Shown in pieces: positions 45,179 through 55,400 of a stretch of 64,000 bases of DNA; the stretch's first letter is position 1; each line of letters opens with the position of its first letter. This DNA comes from Candidatus Electrothrix scaldis. Its GTDB lineage: Bacteria > Desulfobacterota > Desulfobulbia > Desulfobulbales > Desulfobulbaceae. The notes under the pieces are model-generated. The model saw only the letters and a list, made by a program, of their open reading frames with translations, was not told the DNA's origin and searched no databases. Both the position numbers and the translations under genes were made by a program. The stretch spans positions 2,799,826 through 2,863,825 of the forward strand of contig CP138355.1 in NCBI GenBank assembly GCA_033584155.1, read 5' to 3'.

Positions 45179-45970
45179 TCAACTCCTCAGAAAACCGGTC
45201 AGGGGCGAGGAGGCTTCAGCATATTCCTTCTCCTCGGCGAGTTGGGCCAAGTATGCCATTCTGCCCGCCTGCACAGCCAGGGCAAAGGCTTTTCCGGCTG
45301 CAACCGGATCGTGGCTGGTGGCGATGGCGGTATTAACCAGAACGGCATCCGCACCCATTTCCATGGCCTCAGCTGCCTGAGAGGGCCTGCCGATCCCGGC
45401 ATCCACCACCACAGGCAGCTTGCTGATCTCAATGATCCGCTTGATCATCGGCTTCATTTCCAGGCCTCGGTTAGTCCCGATGGGCGCGCCCAAGGGCATG
45501 ATCGCAGCAGCCCCGGCATCATGGAGCTGCTTGGTCACGGTGATGTCCGGCATCATATAGGGCAGGACAATAAAGCCCTCCCTGGCCAGGATTTCCGTGG
45601 CCCTGAGCGTACCCGCATTATCCGGCAGCAGGTACTTCATGTCCGTGATGACCTCAATCTTGATGAAATCACCACAACCGGCCTCCCGTGCAATCCGGGC
45701 AATGCGCACGGCCTCTTCAGCGGTTCGCGCCCCCGAGGTGTTGGGCAGGATACGCACTGACTTGGGGATATACTGGAGAATATCCTTTTCCTTGGCATTG
45801 GGATCCACCCGACGCAGGGCCACAGTAATCAGCTCTGAGCCGCTGGCCGCCAGCATGGGGGCAATAATATCCCTGGAGGCGAATTTACCGGTCCCGGTGA
45901 GCAGGCGGCTGGAAAAAGCCACATCCCCGAAGTACAGGGTATCATCTTGTGTTTGTATCGTGGACATCAT
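45179..45970 (-). CDS. thiG: Thiazole synthase ThiG
   Basis: ThiG builds thiamine thiazole phosphate from deoxyxylulose phosphate, dehydroglycine and ThiS-thiocarboxylate. Family segments seen include [14 protein letters not shown] near the start, IKIEVITD (Schiff-base Lys region), [10 protein letters not shown] and [12 protein letters not shown]. Its ATG overlaps the thiS stop, and it is followed directly by thiH. Length (263 residues) is normal. Confidence 0.97.
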   Translation of the reverse strand: MMSTIQTQDDTLYFGDVAFSSRLLTGTGKFASRDIIAPMLAASGSELITVALRRVDPNAKEKDILQYIPKSVRILPNTSGARTAEEAVRIARIAREAGCGDFIKIEVITDMKYLLPDNAGTLRATEILAREGFIVLPYMMPDITVTKQLHDAGAAAIMPLGAPIGTNRGLEMKPMIKRIIEISKLPVVVDAGIGRPSQAAEAMEMGADAVLVNTAIATSHDPVAAGKAFALAVQAGRMAYLAQLAEEKEYAEASSPLTGFLRS

Positions 45971-46164
45971 CCACCTCCTACAAAACTGAGCAGCTCCACC
46001 GTATCGCCTTCAGCAAGGGTGGTCTGTTCCCAGTCATCTTTTTTTATCAGCTGCAAATTGACTTCCGCAATCACTGTATCAGGGTCAAAGCCCTTTTCCT
46101 TCACCATTGCAAGCAGGGTTTGGCTGGTGATTGCTGTCTGTTCGCCGTTGAGAATAATATGCAT
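45967..46164 (-). CDS. thiS: Sulfur carrier protein ThiS
   Basis: 65 residues with the ubiquitin-like fold and the C-terminal Gly-Gly needed for thiocarboxylation (LLSFVGGG). ATG 46164 fits the family start MHIILNGE. No Shine-Dalgarno is visible before it: the 13 bases upstream are AT-rich, and before that lies palindromic repeat copy B (46178-46238). Translation may depend on other leader signals or coupling, or the repeat may have displaced the original site. Confidence 0.93.
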   Translation of the reverse strand: MHIILNGEQTAITSQTLLAMVKEKGFDPDTVIAEVNLQLIKKDDWEQTTLAEGDTVELLSFVGGG

Positions 46165-46177
46165 AAAATATAAAAAT

Positions 46178-46238
46178 GTAGGGGCAGACCTGTGTGTCTG
46201 CCCGGCATAACAGGGCGAACACACGGGTTCTCCCCTAC
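46178..46238. repeat. Palindromic interspersed repeat, copy B, in the thiS leader
   Basis: Starts GTAGGGGCAGACCTGTGTGT and ends GGTTCTCCCCTAC. It aligns over its length with copy A (387-450). It ends 14 bases upstream of the thiS ATG and can fold into a long hairpin in the leader RNA. Confidence 0.78.
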
Positions 46239-46365
46239 CACATCCCGCATAGGGATAAGATATTTTTTGGTGAATCCTTCATAAGATTCACGGTTAGCCA
46301 GAGAGAATTACAAAAAATGCGGGAGAGGAAAAAAGAAGGGCAAAAAAGGAACTTCTGCGAGGCTT

Positions 46366-46457
46366 TCTTCACTATCCCTACGACGGTATAAACCGTATCA
46401 GGTTCCAAGAGTTGAGGCACTGACCTCTCTCAGCTTTGTCCAAAGCACCCCCAGTGA
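46366..46457 (-). ncRNA. TPP riboswitch (THI element)
   Basis: On the minus strand the leader contains the conserved THI core: GGGGGTGC, AGCTGAGAGAGG, then GGAACCTGATACGG and CCGTCGTAGGGA. These match the pyrimidine- and pyrophosphate-sensing helices of TPP riboswitches. It lies upstream of thiS-thiG-thiH, so those genes should be repressed when thiamine pyrophosphate is high. Between it and thiS is about 200 bases of leader with a GTGAATC/GATTCAC hairpin (around 46273-46294) and repeat copy B. Confidence 0.95.
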
Positions 46458-46469
46458 AACGTAGATCAA

Positions 46470-46499
46470 TCTCTACCTGATTTTTTACTCTCTTGTCAA
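46470..46499 (-). promoter_or_regulatory. Predicted sigma-70 promoter of the thiS operon
   Basis: TTGACA (46499-46494) and TAGAGA (46475-46470) separated by 18 bases, placing the start of transcription a few bases before the riboswitch. The -35 is perfect and the -10 is weak. Confidence 0.45.
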
Positions 46500-46542
46500 T
46501 ATGAAATCCGGTCTGGTGTTATGAATTGTTCTGGAGGCGCAT

Positions 46543-46570
46543 ATGCTTGACAGGAATGCTTGACAGGAAT
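46543..46570. repeat. 13-bp tandem duplication containing TTGACA
   Basis: ATGCTTGACAGGA occurs twice head to tail (46543-46555 and 46556-46568) between the thiS promoter and acnA. Each copy contains a perfect -35-like hexamer on the plus strand, but no convincing -10 is at the right distance. Confidence 0.6.
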
Positions 46571-46753
46571 AAAACTTTAAGTTTAAGCTGTTATGAATAT
46601 TTTTGCATGTCCGTATATCTTGTAGCGTTATCCTGGGGTCTTTAAAAAGATGACCAGGTAACGAACGCATCCGTCTCGTCCTCACTGGACCCGGCGGCTA
46701 CCCCTAGAGCTTCCCTTCCTTCACATCAACTCGATCAGGCAAAGGAGATGAAA

Positions 46754-49390
46754 ATGAGTAATCAGGAATTTTTGCGAGAAATCAGCATCCAAGGAAAATT
46801 ATACCGGTTGTATAATATTCAGCTGCTGGCTGAGAAGGGGGTGAAAATAGCCCGCCTGCCTTTTTCCATCCGGGTGTTGGTGGAGAATATTCTTAGAAAT
46901 ATGAATGGATCCACGGTGACTGAGAAAGACTTGGAGCAGATCAGCAATTGGAAGCCTTGGTACATGGAACCGGTGGAGATTCCCTATCATCCTGGCCGGG
47001 TGCTGATGCAGGATTTTACCGGGGTGCCGGCTGTGGTGGATCTGGCTGCCATGCGGGATGCCATTAAAACGCAGGGGGGAGATCCGAAAAAGATTAATCC
47101 GCTGATTCCTGTGGACCTGGTGGTTGATCATTCTGTCCAGGTGGATCATTACGGGACCCCCCAGGCCCTGGAACAGAACGTAACCAAGGAATATGAGCGC
47201 AACAGCGAGCGCTACGCCTTCCTGAAATGGGCCCAGAAAAATTTTGATAATTTTAAGGCCGTGCCTCCGAATTCAGGTATTTGTCATCAGGTGAACCTGG
47301 AATATCTCGCCAGTGTGGTGATGGCGGAGCAGGGGGATGATGCGCCCTTGCTCTATCCTGATACCTTGGTTGGAACAGATTCGCATACCACCATGATCAA
47401 TGGCACCGGCGTCATGGGTTGGGGGGTGGGAGGCATTGAGGCTGAAGCGGTCATGCTGGGACAGCCCTATTTTATGTCCATCCCTGAGGTCGTGGGCATG
47501 CGGATGAATGGTAAGCTCAGGCCAGGAGTGACCACTACGGATCTGGCTCTGACCGTCACCCAGATACTGCGGGAGCAGAAGGTGGTGGAGAAATTTGTCG
47601 AGTTTTTTGGGGAGGGGAGCAAAAATCTCAATGTCATGGACCGGGCCACCATTGCCAATATGAGCCCGGAATACGGGGCCACTATGGGATTTTTTCCGGT
47701 GGACGAGCAAACCATTCAGTACCTGGAGATGACCAATCGGGCAGAACAGGCCCGCATCACCGAGGCCTATACCAAAGAGATTGGCTTGTTCTATACTGGC
47801 GAGGAAGAGCCCGAGTACAGCAAGGTTATTGAGCTGGATCTGGCCTCTGTTGAGCCCTGCCTGGCTGGCCCTTCGCGTCCCCAGGATAGAATTACCCTGC
47901 GTGGACTTAAGGCTGCCGTGACTCATGCGGAGCAGGAAAGCGTTTTCGTACAGGTGGGTGAGCAGGAAATGACGCTGAGTAACGGCAGTATTGTGATTGC
48001 GGCCATCACCTCCTGCACCAACACCTCGAATCCCTTTGTCCTGATCGGAGCTGCTCTGCTGGCCAAGAATGCTGTTGCCAAAGGGCTGAAGGTGCCTCCG
48101 CAGGTCAAGACCTCCTTTGCTCCGGGGTCCACAGTGGTTGCTGATTATCTTCGCAAGGCAAACCTGCTGACACCCCTGGAGGAACTGGGCTTTCATATCG
48201 CGGCCTTTGGCTGCACCACCTGCATCGGCAATAGTGGTCCCCTGGATCCTGCCATTGAGCAAGCGATCACCGATAATGGTCTGTCCGTTGCCTCGGTACT
48301 TTCCGGTAATCGTAATTTTGAGGCCCGGATTCACCAGAAAATCAAAGGGAATTTCCTGGCCTCGCCCATGTTGGTTGTGGCCTTTGCCCTTGGTGGTCGC
48401 ATTGATATGGACCTGGAAAATGAGCCGCTGGGACAGGATGCGCAGGGAGAACCGGTTTTTCTCCGTGATATCTGGCCAGATGAAACAGAGATTCAGTCGC
48501 TTATCAACGAGCATTTGAGCGATGAACTCTTTCAGCGTAACTATGCCACCATCTTTGACGGCGATACACGTTGGCAGGAGATGCCGGTTGCCGAAGAGAC
48601 CACTTTTCCTTGGGATGAGTCCTCCAATTATATTAAAAATCCGCCTTATTTTACCGGATTCCAGCAGGAGATTTCCTCTGGTGAGGATACCATCAAGGCA
48701 CGGGCCCTGCTCCTCCTGGCTGATTCCGTAACCACAGATCATATTTCTCCGGCCGGAGCTATCCCGGAGGCCTATCCGGCGGGTAAATATTTATTAGGGC
48801 AGGGCGTGGGCAAGGAGGAATTTAATTCCTACGGTTCGCGACGCGGTAATCACGAGGTGATGATGCGCGGTACCTTTGGCAATATCAGGATAAAGAACCA
48901 GCTGGTTGCACCCAAGGAGGGCAGTTTCACCCGGAAATTCCCTGAGGACGAGGAAATGTCAGTCTATAAGGCGGCTATGAAGTATCAGCAGGAAGGCACG
49001 CCTCTGGTGGTTTTGGCAGGAAAGGAGTACGGGACCGGATCTTCCCGTGACTGGGCTGCCAAGGGCACCCAGTTGCTCGGGGTTAAGGTGGTGATTGCTG
49101 AATCCTACGAGCGAATTCATCGCAGTAATTTGGTGGGCATGGGCGTGTTGCCCCTTCAGTTCAGTGAGGGAGAGAGCTGGCAGAGTCTTGGTCTGGACGG
49201 ATCAGAGAGCTTTGTTTTAACAGGACTCGGTGATATGAAGCCGGGGAAATCCTTGCTTGTCCGAGCGGAAAAGGCGGACGGCGCAGCAGTTGAGTTCACT
49301 ACCCTTGCCAAGCTGAATACGGATATAGAGGTGACCTATTATCAGCACGGAGGCATTCTGCCCTATGTGCTCAGGAAGTTGATGAGTTAA
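46754..49390 (+). CDS. acnA: Aconitate hydratase (AcnA/IRP family)
   Basis: About 878 residues. It interconverts citrate and isocitrate. The three [4Fe-4S]-binding cysteines lie in SCTNTSNP and GCTTCIGNSG, and substrate loop motifs DSHTTMINGTG and GKEYGTGSSRDWAAKG are present. AAGGAG (46742-46747) abuts an upstream ATG at 46748 but is 6 bases before ATG 46754, so the latter is chosen. It has its own upstream region, divergent from thiS. A small membrane-protein gene follows 9 bases later. Confidence 0.97.
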   Translation: MSNQEFLREISIQGKLYRLYNIQLLAEKGVKIARLPFSIRVLVENILRNMNGSTVTEKDLEQISNWKPWYMEPVEIPYHPGRVLMQDFTGVPAVVDLAAMRDAIKTQGGDPKKINPLIPVDLVVDHSVQVDHYGTPQALEQNVTKEYERNSERYAFLKWAQKNFDNFKAVPPNSGICHQVNLEYLASVVMAEQGDDAPLLYPDTLVGTDSHTTMINGTGVMGWGVGGIEAEAVMLGQPYFMSIPEVVGMRMNGKLRPGVTTTDLALTVTQILREQKVVEKFVEFFGEGSKNLNVMDRATIANMSPEYGATMGFFPVDEQTIQYLEMTNRAEQARITEAYTKEIGLFYTGEEEPEYSKVIELDLASVEPCLAGPSRPQDRITLRGLKAAVTHAEQESVFVQVGEQEMTLSNGSIVIAAITSCTNTSNPFVLIGAALLAKNAVAKGLKVPPQVKTSFAPGSTVVADYLRKANLLTPLEELGFHIAAFGCTTCIGNSGPLDPAIEQAITDNGLSVASVLSGNRNFEARIHQKIKGNFLASPMLVVAFALGGRIDMDLENEPLGQDAQGEPVFLRDIWPDETEIQSLINEHLSDELFQRNYATIFDGDTRWQEMPVAEETTFPWDESSNYIKNPPYFTGFQQEISSGEDTIKARALLLLADSVTTDHISPAGAIPEAYPAGKYLLGQGVGKEEFNSYGSRRGNHEVMMRGTFGNIRIKNQLVAPKEGSFTRKFPEDEEMSVYKAAMKYQQEGTPLVVLAGKEYGTGSSRDWAAKGTQLLGVKVVIAESYERIHRSNLVGMGVLPLQFSEGESWQSLGLDGSESFVLTGLGDMKPGKSLLVRAEKADGAAVEFTTLAKLNTDIEVTYYQHGGILPYVLRKLMS

Positions 49391-49399
49391 GGAGGAGGG

Positions 49400-49705
49400 A
49401 TGAGGCTAAACAAGGTCCTTGGTGCATTTTTTCGATGGGTTATCGTGCCAGCTGCTTATGTGCTTTTTGCCTTTCTCCTTCTGCCTGTCCTGCTTCTTTT
49501 GTTTGCTATGATAAGCTCAAGAGAAACAGGGCAGGATATTTTAATAACGCCTCCTGGTGTCGAAGAGAAAATACCTTCAGAGGTAGCATATTCTGTAGTC
49601 TTCTCTTCTGAAGAATTATTACAGGTGGTCAGAACCTGTCCCGCGAATCATCTTTTGTGGTTTAAAAAAGCATTCATTTTTGTTTTGAAAAGCACTTTTT
49701 TGTAG
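49400..49705 (+). CDS. Small hypothetical membrane protein
   Basis: 101 residues with one long hydrophobic stretch (about 12-40), followed by a polar tail. GGAGG lies 4 bases before the ATG. It starts 9 bases after acnA and so is probably co-transcribed with it. I do not recognise a family, and the C-terminus (FIFVLKSTFL) looks abrupt, so truncation is possible. Confidence 0.55.
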   Translation: MRLNKVLGAFFRWVIVPAAYVLFAFLLLPVLLLLFAMISSRETGQDILITPPGVEEKIPSEVAYSVVFSSEELLQVVRTCPANHLLWFKKAFIFVLKSTFL

Positions 49706-50047
49706 ACCACAATGTCGTATTTTTCCGTTCAAGTCTTTGAAGTTTAGAAGAAAAAAGGCTCTACGTATTTGTTTTGTCAGCTGTTTCTTTTTTTTCTCAC
49801 CTCTGTTATCATGGCTGCCTACAAATTACTCAATAAGTGATTAAGTGATTTGTAGGCACTCTTGTTTCCTGTGAAGTGGAGCTGCCGGAGAAAATCTCTC
49901 CTCTCCGGCAGTGTCTTATTGTGTTGTCCTGCTTCAAATGCTTCAAGGGCAGGGTGCGTTTTTTATATGAATGATGAAATCAGCTGGAAGGTAGAAGGGG
50001 TTTACCCGGAACTGTGCAAGGCCATTTGACTTCAGAAAGGAGATATT
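49706..50047. other. Intergenic region with two strong hairpins
   Basis: No gene. CCTACAAAT/ATTTGTAGG stem at 49818-49856 and CTGCCGGAG/CTCCGGCAG stem at 49882-49911. Neither has a long T-run, but together they probably end the acnA transcript. The AAAGGAG at 50037-50043 belongs to the next gene. Confidence 0.55.
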
Positions 50048-52291
50048 TTGAAACAGTACGGTATTCATCAGGAATTGCATAAGGAAGTTGAAGAGCTGGG
50101 TGCCAAGGATATGGAGCTGTGCATGCAGTGTGGAATCTGCGCTGCTTCCTGTCCCCTTTCAGACGGCACAAATTCCTTTCCCAGAAAAATATATCGTTAT
50201 CTCCAGCTTGGCCTGAAGGACAAGCTGCTCGCCTCTCCCGAGCCCTGGCTCTGCTATTATTGCGGCGATTGCAACACCAATTGCCCGCGCGGTGCCGAGC
50301 CTGCGGAAACCATGATGGCGGCCCGCCGCTGGCTGACTACCGAGTTTGACAGTACCGGTCTTGCAAAACGCCTCTATCTCTCCAAGGCCTGGGAGATAGG
50401 TTCCCTCCTGGTCCTTTCCCTGGCAGTTATCCTTTTATTTGTCTTTTTCCATGGACCGATGCTCACGGACCGGGTATCGGTGAACACCTTTGCCCCTGTG
50501 CTCTGGGTTGAGATTGGCGATTTGCTCATGGTGCTGGTGTTGTCGACCTTTCTCTTTATGAATGTGTTCCGCATGTACCGATTCATTATGGGGACAACAA
50601 CTGTGCCCATAGGTCTATTTCTCAGCCAGGCCAAGGAATTCCTGATTCATTTCCTGACCCAGAAACGGTGGGGCACCTGTGCCGCCTCCAAGAAAAAACT
50701 CAATAGCCGCTGGATCAAACATTTCCTCCTGGTTACCGGCTATATGACCAAGCTGCTGCTGGTTGTTGTTTTTCTTCGCTGGTTTCAACGAGACACAACG
50801 GATTGGCATATTTCCAGCCTGTTCGGCTATTACGCAGCCGGGACCATCATGTTCTTTTCCGGGGAGATGCTCTATAGTCGCTACAAGAAAAAGGAAGAGT
50901 CTTTACATAGATATTCCCATGCAACAGACTGGCTTTTTCTGATCCTGCTCTTCCTCACCTCTCTGTCCGGCACAATCATGCATATGTTCCGGATGGTGGG
51001 CTGGGCAACCCCAACCTATGTGATGTACGTTGTCCATCTGGCCATTGCCGTGCCCATGCTCATTATTGAGGTACCCTTTGGCAAATGGTCTCACCTCTTT
51101 TATCGTCCCTTTGCCATCTTTCTCACTTCGGTTAAGGAAAAGGCAACTCAGGCCTCTGAGATGACTGCTGATACTCTGAAAGAAAAGATTGATGAACATT
51201 TTATGGCCTGCATGCAATGCGGAACCTGCACCACGGTCTGTCCGGTCAATAATGTGTCTTCCTATAGTCCGCGACAGGTGCTGCGGGCTGTTTCCCTGGA
51301 TGCAGCCACGGTTGAGGATGTGGACCTGAATGCCTGGAACTGTGTGAGCTGCAATAGTTGCGTTGCAAATTGCCCACGGGGTATAGAAGTGCAGGACATG
51401 ACTCGGGCGATTCGGGAGCAGAATATCTCCTCCGGCCAGACCCCGGAGTATTTGGTTGAGCCTTTGCAGAGCCTCTGGGAGTGGAATAATCCTTGGCAGG
51501 GTGATCCGTCCAGGAGGTCTGCCTGGGCAGGCGAGACGGCCTTGCCCGCATTCAGTGAGACCAAGGAATATTGTCTTTTCACCTGTTGTAGCACTGCATA
51601 TGATAACACGCCAAACCAGGGCAATGCAAAAGCTGGTCAGGCCCTGAATCGTTTACTGAAAGGCGCTGAGGTCTCTGTGGGGAGCTTGGGCTCTCAGGAA
51701 AGTTGCTGTGGTGATCTGGCTTATCGGAGCGGAGATACGGAGACCTTTAACAGGCTTGCTGAGAAAAATACAGCCCTGTTTACCGGCGCCGGGGTGCAGA
51801 AGATGCTGACGACCTCTCCCCATTGTCTTACCGCCTTTACCCGTTATTATTCGAATCTGAATATGCGTGCTGAGCATTATACCGAGCTGCTGTGGCGCTT
51901 GATAGAGCAGGGAAGTATTCGCCCGGTCAAGGAACTGCGTCGGACCGTGACCTATCATGATCCCTGTTATCTGGGACGCTATAATGGAATCTATGATGCG
52001 CCGCGTCAAATTCTCCAGAGTTTGCCCGGCGTGAAGCTGGTTGAGATGCAGCATCATCGGGAACAGAGCCTCTGCTGCGGAGGCGGAGGAGGAGGCCTCT
52101 TTAAGCCGCAAGCGGAGGAGAGCCTTGGTACTGTACGGGTGCATGAGGCCATTGATATGGGGGCAGAGATCATTGCCGTTGCCTGTCCTTCCTGTCTTAG
52201 AATGCTGAGCCAAGCAGTCCGTGAACTGGGCTATACAAAAAAAATCGCGGTGTGCGATATCGCGGAGCTGGTAGAGCAGTCGCTGGGGTAG
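50048..52291 (+). CDS. QmoC-HdrD fusion: iron-sulfur, membrane cytochrome b-like and CCG domains
   Basis: 747 residues from a TTG start with AAGGAG 5 bases upstream. An HdrC-like pair of [4Fe-4S] sites (CMQCGICAASCP at 25, CYYCGDCNTNCP at 69) is followed by several membrane helices (about 115-360) like QmoC/NarI. A second HdrC-like pair comes next (CMQCGTC at 388, CVSCNSC at 432), and an HdrD-like part closes with CCG motifs (SCCGD at about 553, LCCGGGG at about 676). In effect, QmoC and HdrD are one chain. It should exchange electrons between the quinone pool and a soluble thiol/disulfide or iron-sulfur partner. Its stop codon lies inside repeat copy C. Confidence 0.9.
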   Translation: MKQYGIHQELHKEVEELGAKDMELCMQCGICAASCPLSDGTNSFPRKIYRYLQLGLKDKLLASPEPWLCYYCGDCNTNCPRGAEPAETMMAARRWLTTEFDSTGLAKRLYLSKAWEIGSLLVLSLAVILLFVFFHGPMLTDRVSVNTFAPVLWVEIGDLLMVLVLSTFLFMNVFRMYRFIMGTTTVPIGLFLSQAKEFLIHFLTQKRWGTCAASKKKLNSRWIKHFLLVTGYMTKLLLVVVFLRWFQRDTTDWHISSLFGYYAAGTIMFFSGEMLYSRYKKKEESLHRYSHATDWLFLILLFLTSLSGTIMHMFRMVGWATPTYVMYVVHLAIAVPMLIIEVPFGKWSHLFYRPFAIFLTSVKEKATQASEMTADTLKEKIDEHFMACMQCGTCTTVCPVNNVSSYSPRQVLRAVSLDAATVEDVDLNAWNCVSCNSCVANCPRGIEVQDMTRAIREQNISSGQTPEYLVEPLQSLWEWNNPWQGDPSRRSAWAGETALPAFSETKEYCLFTCCSTAYDNTPNQGNAKAGQALNRLLKGAEVSVGSLGSQESCCGDLAYRSGDTETFNRLAEKNTALFTGAGVQKMLTTSPHCLTAFTRYYSNLNMRAEHYTELLWRLIEQGSIRPVKELRRTVTYHDPCYLGRYNGIYDAPRQILQSLPGVKLVEMQHHREQSLCCGGGGGGLFKPQAEESLGTVRVHEAIDMGAEIIAVACPSCLRMLSQAVRELGYTKKIAVCDIAELVEQSLG

Positions 52292-52315
52292 GGGCATGGC
52301 GCGCCGTGCCCCTAC
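52288..52315. repeat. Palindromic repeat, copy C (short form), spanning a stop codon
   Basis: GTAGGGGCATGGCGCGCCGT followed by GCCCCTAC is a near-perfect palindrome sharing its ends with copies A and B. The TAG stop of the upstream gene is bases 2-4 of the element. Confidence 0.75.
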
Positions 52316-52400
52316 AGCCCTTATCAATATTTTATCAATAATTTTTTACCTGCGGGAACATCCCCTGCCGAAAAACGAGCTGTGATCAGGAGAAACCGAC

Positions 52401-55400
52401 ATGTCTAAGCGCATTGGATTTTATATTTGTCACTGCGGAATCAATATTGCCTATAAGGTGCGCGTCGAAGAGGTCGCCCAGTACGCAGCCACCCTGCCCG
52501 GCGTGGTCGTGGCTCGTGACTATCTCTTTATGTGTTCTGATCCGGGGCAGGAACTGGTTGAGAAGGATATCAAGGAGCATAAGCTGGACTGCGTGGTTGT
52601 TGCCTCCTGTTCTCCGCGCATGCACGAAAAAACCTTTCGTGCGGCCTGTCAGCGGGCCGGATTGAATCCCTATAAGGCCTTTCACATGGTCTGTGTTCGT
52701 GAGCATGTCTCCTGGGTCACGGAGTCAGAAGATGAGGCTACAGAAAAGGCTAAAACCGTGGTCCGGGCCGGTATCCAGCGGGTGCCCAATCAGAAACCGC
52801 TCACACCGGGAAAATTTTCTGTCAACACCAATACCTTGGTGGTGGGTGGTGGTATTGCCGGGATGCAGGCCTCCCTGGATATTGCCAAGGCAGGCTACAA
52901 GGTTTATCTGGTGGAAAAGGGATCCACTGTGGGCAATCACATGCTCCAGTACGACAAGACCTTTCCCACCTTGGACTGCGCAGCCTGTATCGGGACGCCG
53001 AAAATGGTTAATGTGGGCCAGCATCCCAATATCGAGCTGATCACCAATGCCGAGGTCAAAGAGGTGAACGGCTTTGTGGGGAATTTCAAGATCAAGGTCA
53101 ACAAGAAGCCTCGATATGTGAAAGAGGGCGTCTGTACCGGTTGCGGCGACTGCGCCAAGGTCTGCCCGATAACCCGGCCCAATGAATGGGATGTGGGCAT
53201 TGCCAACCGCAAGGCCATCTATCGTTCCTTTCCTCAGGCCGTGCCCATCACCTATGTTATCGATAAAAAAGGGATAGCTCCCTGCAAGGCCACCTGTCCG
53301 GCCCATGTCAGTATCCAGGGCTTTATCGCCCTGATGGAAGAGGGGAAGTACAAGGAGGCGGTGCGGCTTTTTAAAAAGGATCATCCTTTTCCTGCTACTT
53401 GCGGTCGGGTCTGCCATCATCCCTGTGAAGGCGCCTGCACGCGCGGGGATGTGGACCAGCCGATGGCTATTCAGTACCTGCATCGCTATCTTGCCGATCT
53501 TGATCTGGATTCGGATAATCCCTACCTGCCGGAGATCCCGCATAAGCGAAAAGAGAAGGTGGCTATCATAGGCTCCGGGCCTGCTGGCTTGACCGCAGCC
53601 TATTATCTGGCTTTGAAGGGCTATCAGGTGACCATCTTTGAAAAATTGCCGGTCAAAGGTGGCATGATGGCGGTGGGGATCCCGGAATACCGTCTGCCCC
53701 GTGATATCCTGGCCAAGGAGATTGGTATTATCGAGAAGATGGGTGTTGAGATCAAAACCAACACCGCCTTTGGTAAGGATGTGACGGCTGAGGGCCTGAA
53801 AAAGGAAGGATACCAGGCTCTGTTCATTGGTACGGGCCTGCACGGCTCCCGTGGCTTGGGTGTACCGGGCGAAAATATGAAGGGCATCCTCTCGGGAGTG
53901 GATTTCCTCCGTAATGTGTCCTTGGGTAAGGATATCGATGTGGGTAAAGAGGTCCTGGTTATCGGAGGTGGTAACGTGGCAGTTGACGTGGCCCTGACTG
54001 CCAAGCGGGTGGGTGGAGAAAAAGTCACAATGGTCTGCCTGGAAAAACGGGAGGAAATGTCAGCCTGGGATTACGAGGTTGCTGAGGCCCTGGAAGAAAA
54101 GGTGGAGATTGTCAATTCCCTGGGACCGAAGCAATTTGTCGGTAAGGAAAATATCTGCGCTGGGGTGGAGTTTAAGCGCTGTGCAGCCGTCTTTGATATC
54201 AATGGAGCCTTCAATCCGCAGTACGATGAAGCGGATTTAACCACCCTGAATGCGGATACGGTGATCGTGGCTATCGGTCAGAGCGCGGAGCTTGACTTTG
54301 CTGAGTCGCAGAGTGTGGCGGTCACTAGGAGGGGCGGGCTGGATGTTGATCCGCTGACCCTCCAGTCTCCGACCAGCTGGATCTTTGCCGGTGGTGATGC
54401 GGTGCATGGACCGCGTTCCGTGGTTGAGGCCATTGAGTCCGGCAAGCAGGCTGCTGAGAGCATTGATCGTTATATCAATAATAAAGATCTGGAAGAAGGG
54501 CGGGAGAAAAAATGGGCTTATGTGAAGCCGGATCTGAAAGGGAAAAAGAAGGCCACGCGGGAAAAACCGCCGGTGCTCACCGTCAAGGAGCGCAAGGGAA
54601 ATTTCAAAGAGATCAAGGGGACGTTGAGCGAGGAGCAGGTGCAACGGGAAGTCACCCGCTGTGTGGAATGCGGGGTCTGCTCGGAATGCTACCAATGCGT
54701 GGATGCCTGCCTGCCCAAGGCCATTGACCATGAGATGCAGCCGGAAAACCTGGAGCTGGAAGTGGGTTCGATTATCGTGGCTACCGGCTTCGACCTGATG
54801 GACCCGACCCCCATGACCCAGTATGGGTACGGTAAGCACCGTAACGTGTTCACCAGTTTTGAGTTTGAGCGTCTGAGCAACGCCACCGGCCCGACCGCCG
54901 GAAAACTGCTCATCCGGGATGACGAAGGTAAGTTCACCAAGGTTCCCAAAAGCGTGGCGATTCTCCACTGCATCGGCAGCCGTGATCAGAATCATCATGA
55001 ATACTGCTCACGGGTCTGCTGCATGTATGCCCTGAAATTCGCCCATCTGCTCAAGGATAAATGCGGCCACGATACCATAGTCTATAATTTTTATATAGAT
55101 ATGCGCTGCTTCGGTAAGGGCTATGAGGAGTTTTACAAGAAGGTCCAGGCCGAAGGCGTGCGGATGATCCGGGGTAAGGCGGGTAAAATCACCGAGCTGG
55201 CCGATAAAACCCTGATTGTCCGGGCTGAGGACACCCTGTCCGGCAGGATGGTGGAAATCAACGTGGAAATGGCCATCCTCTGCATGGCTATGGAACCGCG
55301 CAAGGACGCTGTGGATGTGGCCCGCACATTCGGTATTTCCACCGGAGCCGAAGGCTTTTTTCAGGAAGAGCATCCCAAGCTGGAACCGGTTTCCACCCCG

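Noticed and set aside
46485-46685. Small minus-strand frame upstream of the TPP riboswitch
   Set aside because: It overlaps the predicted thiS promoter and has no coding features.
47273-48742. 489-codon frame opposite acnA
   Set aside because: acnA has full-length family motifs; the opposite frame is a shadow of it.
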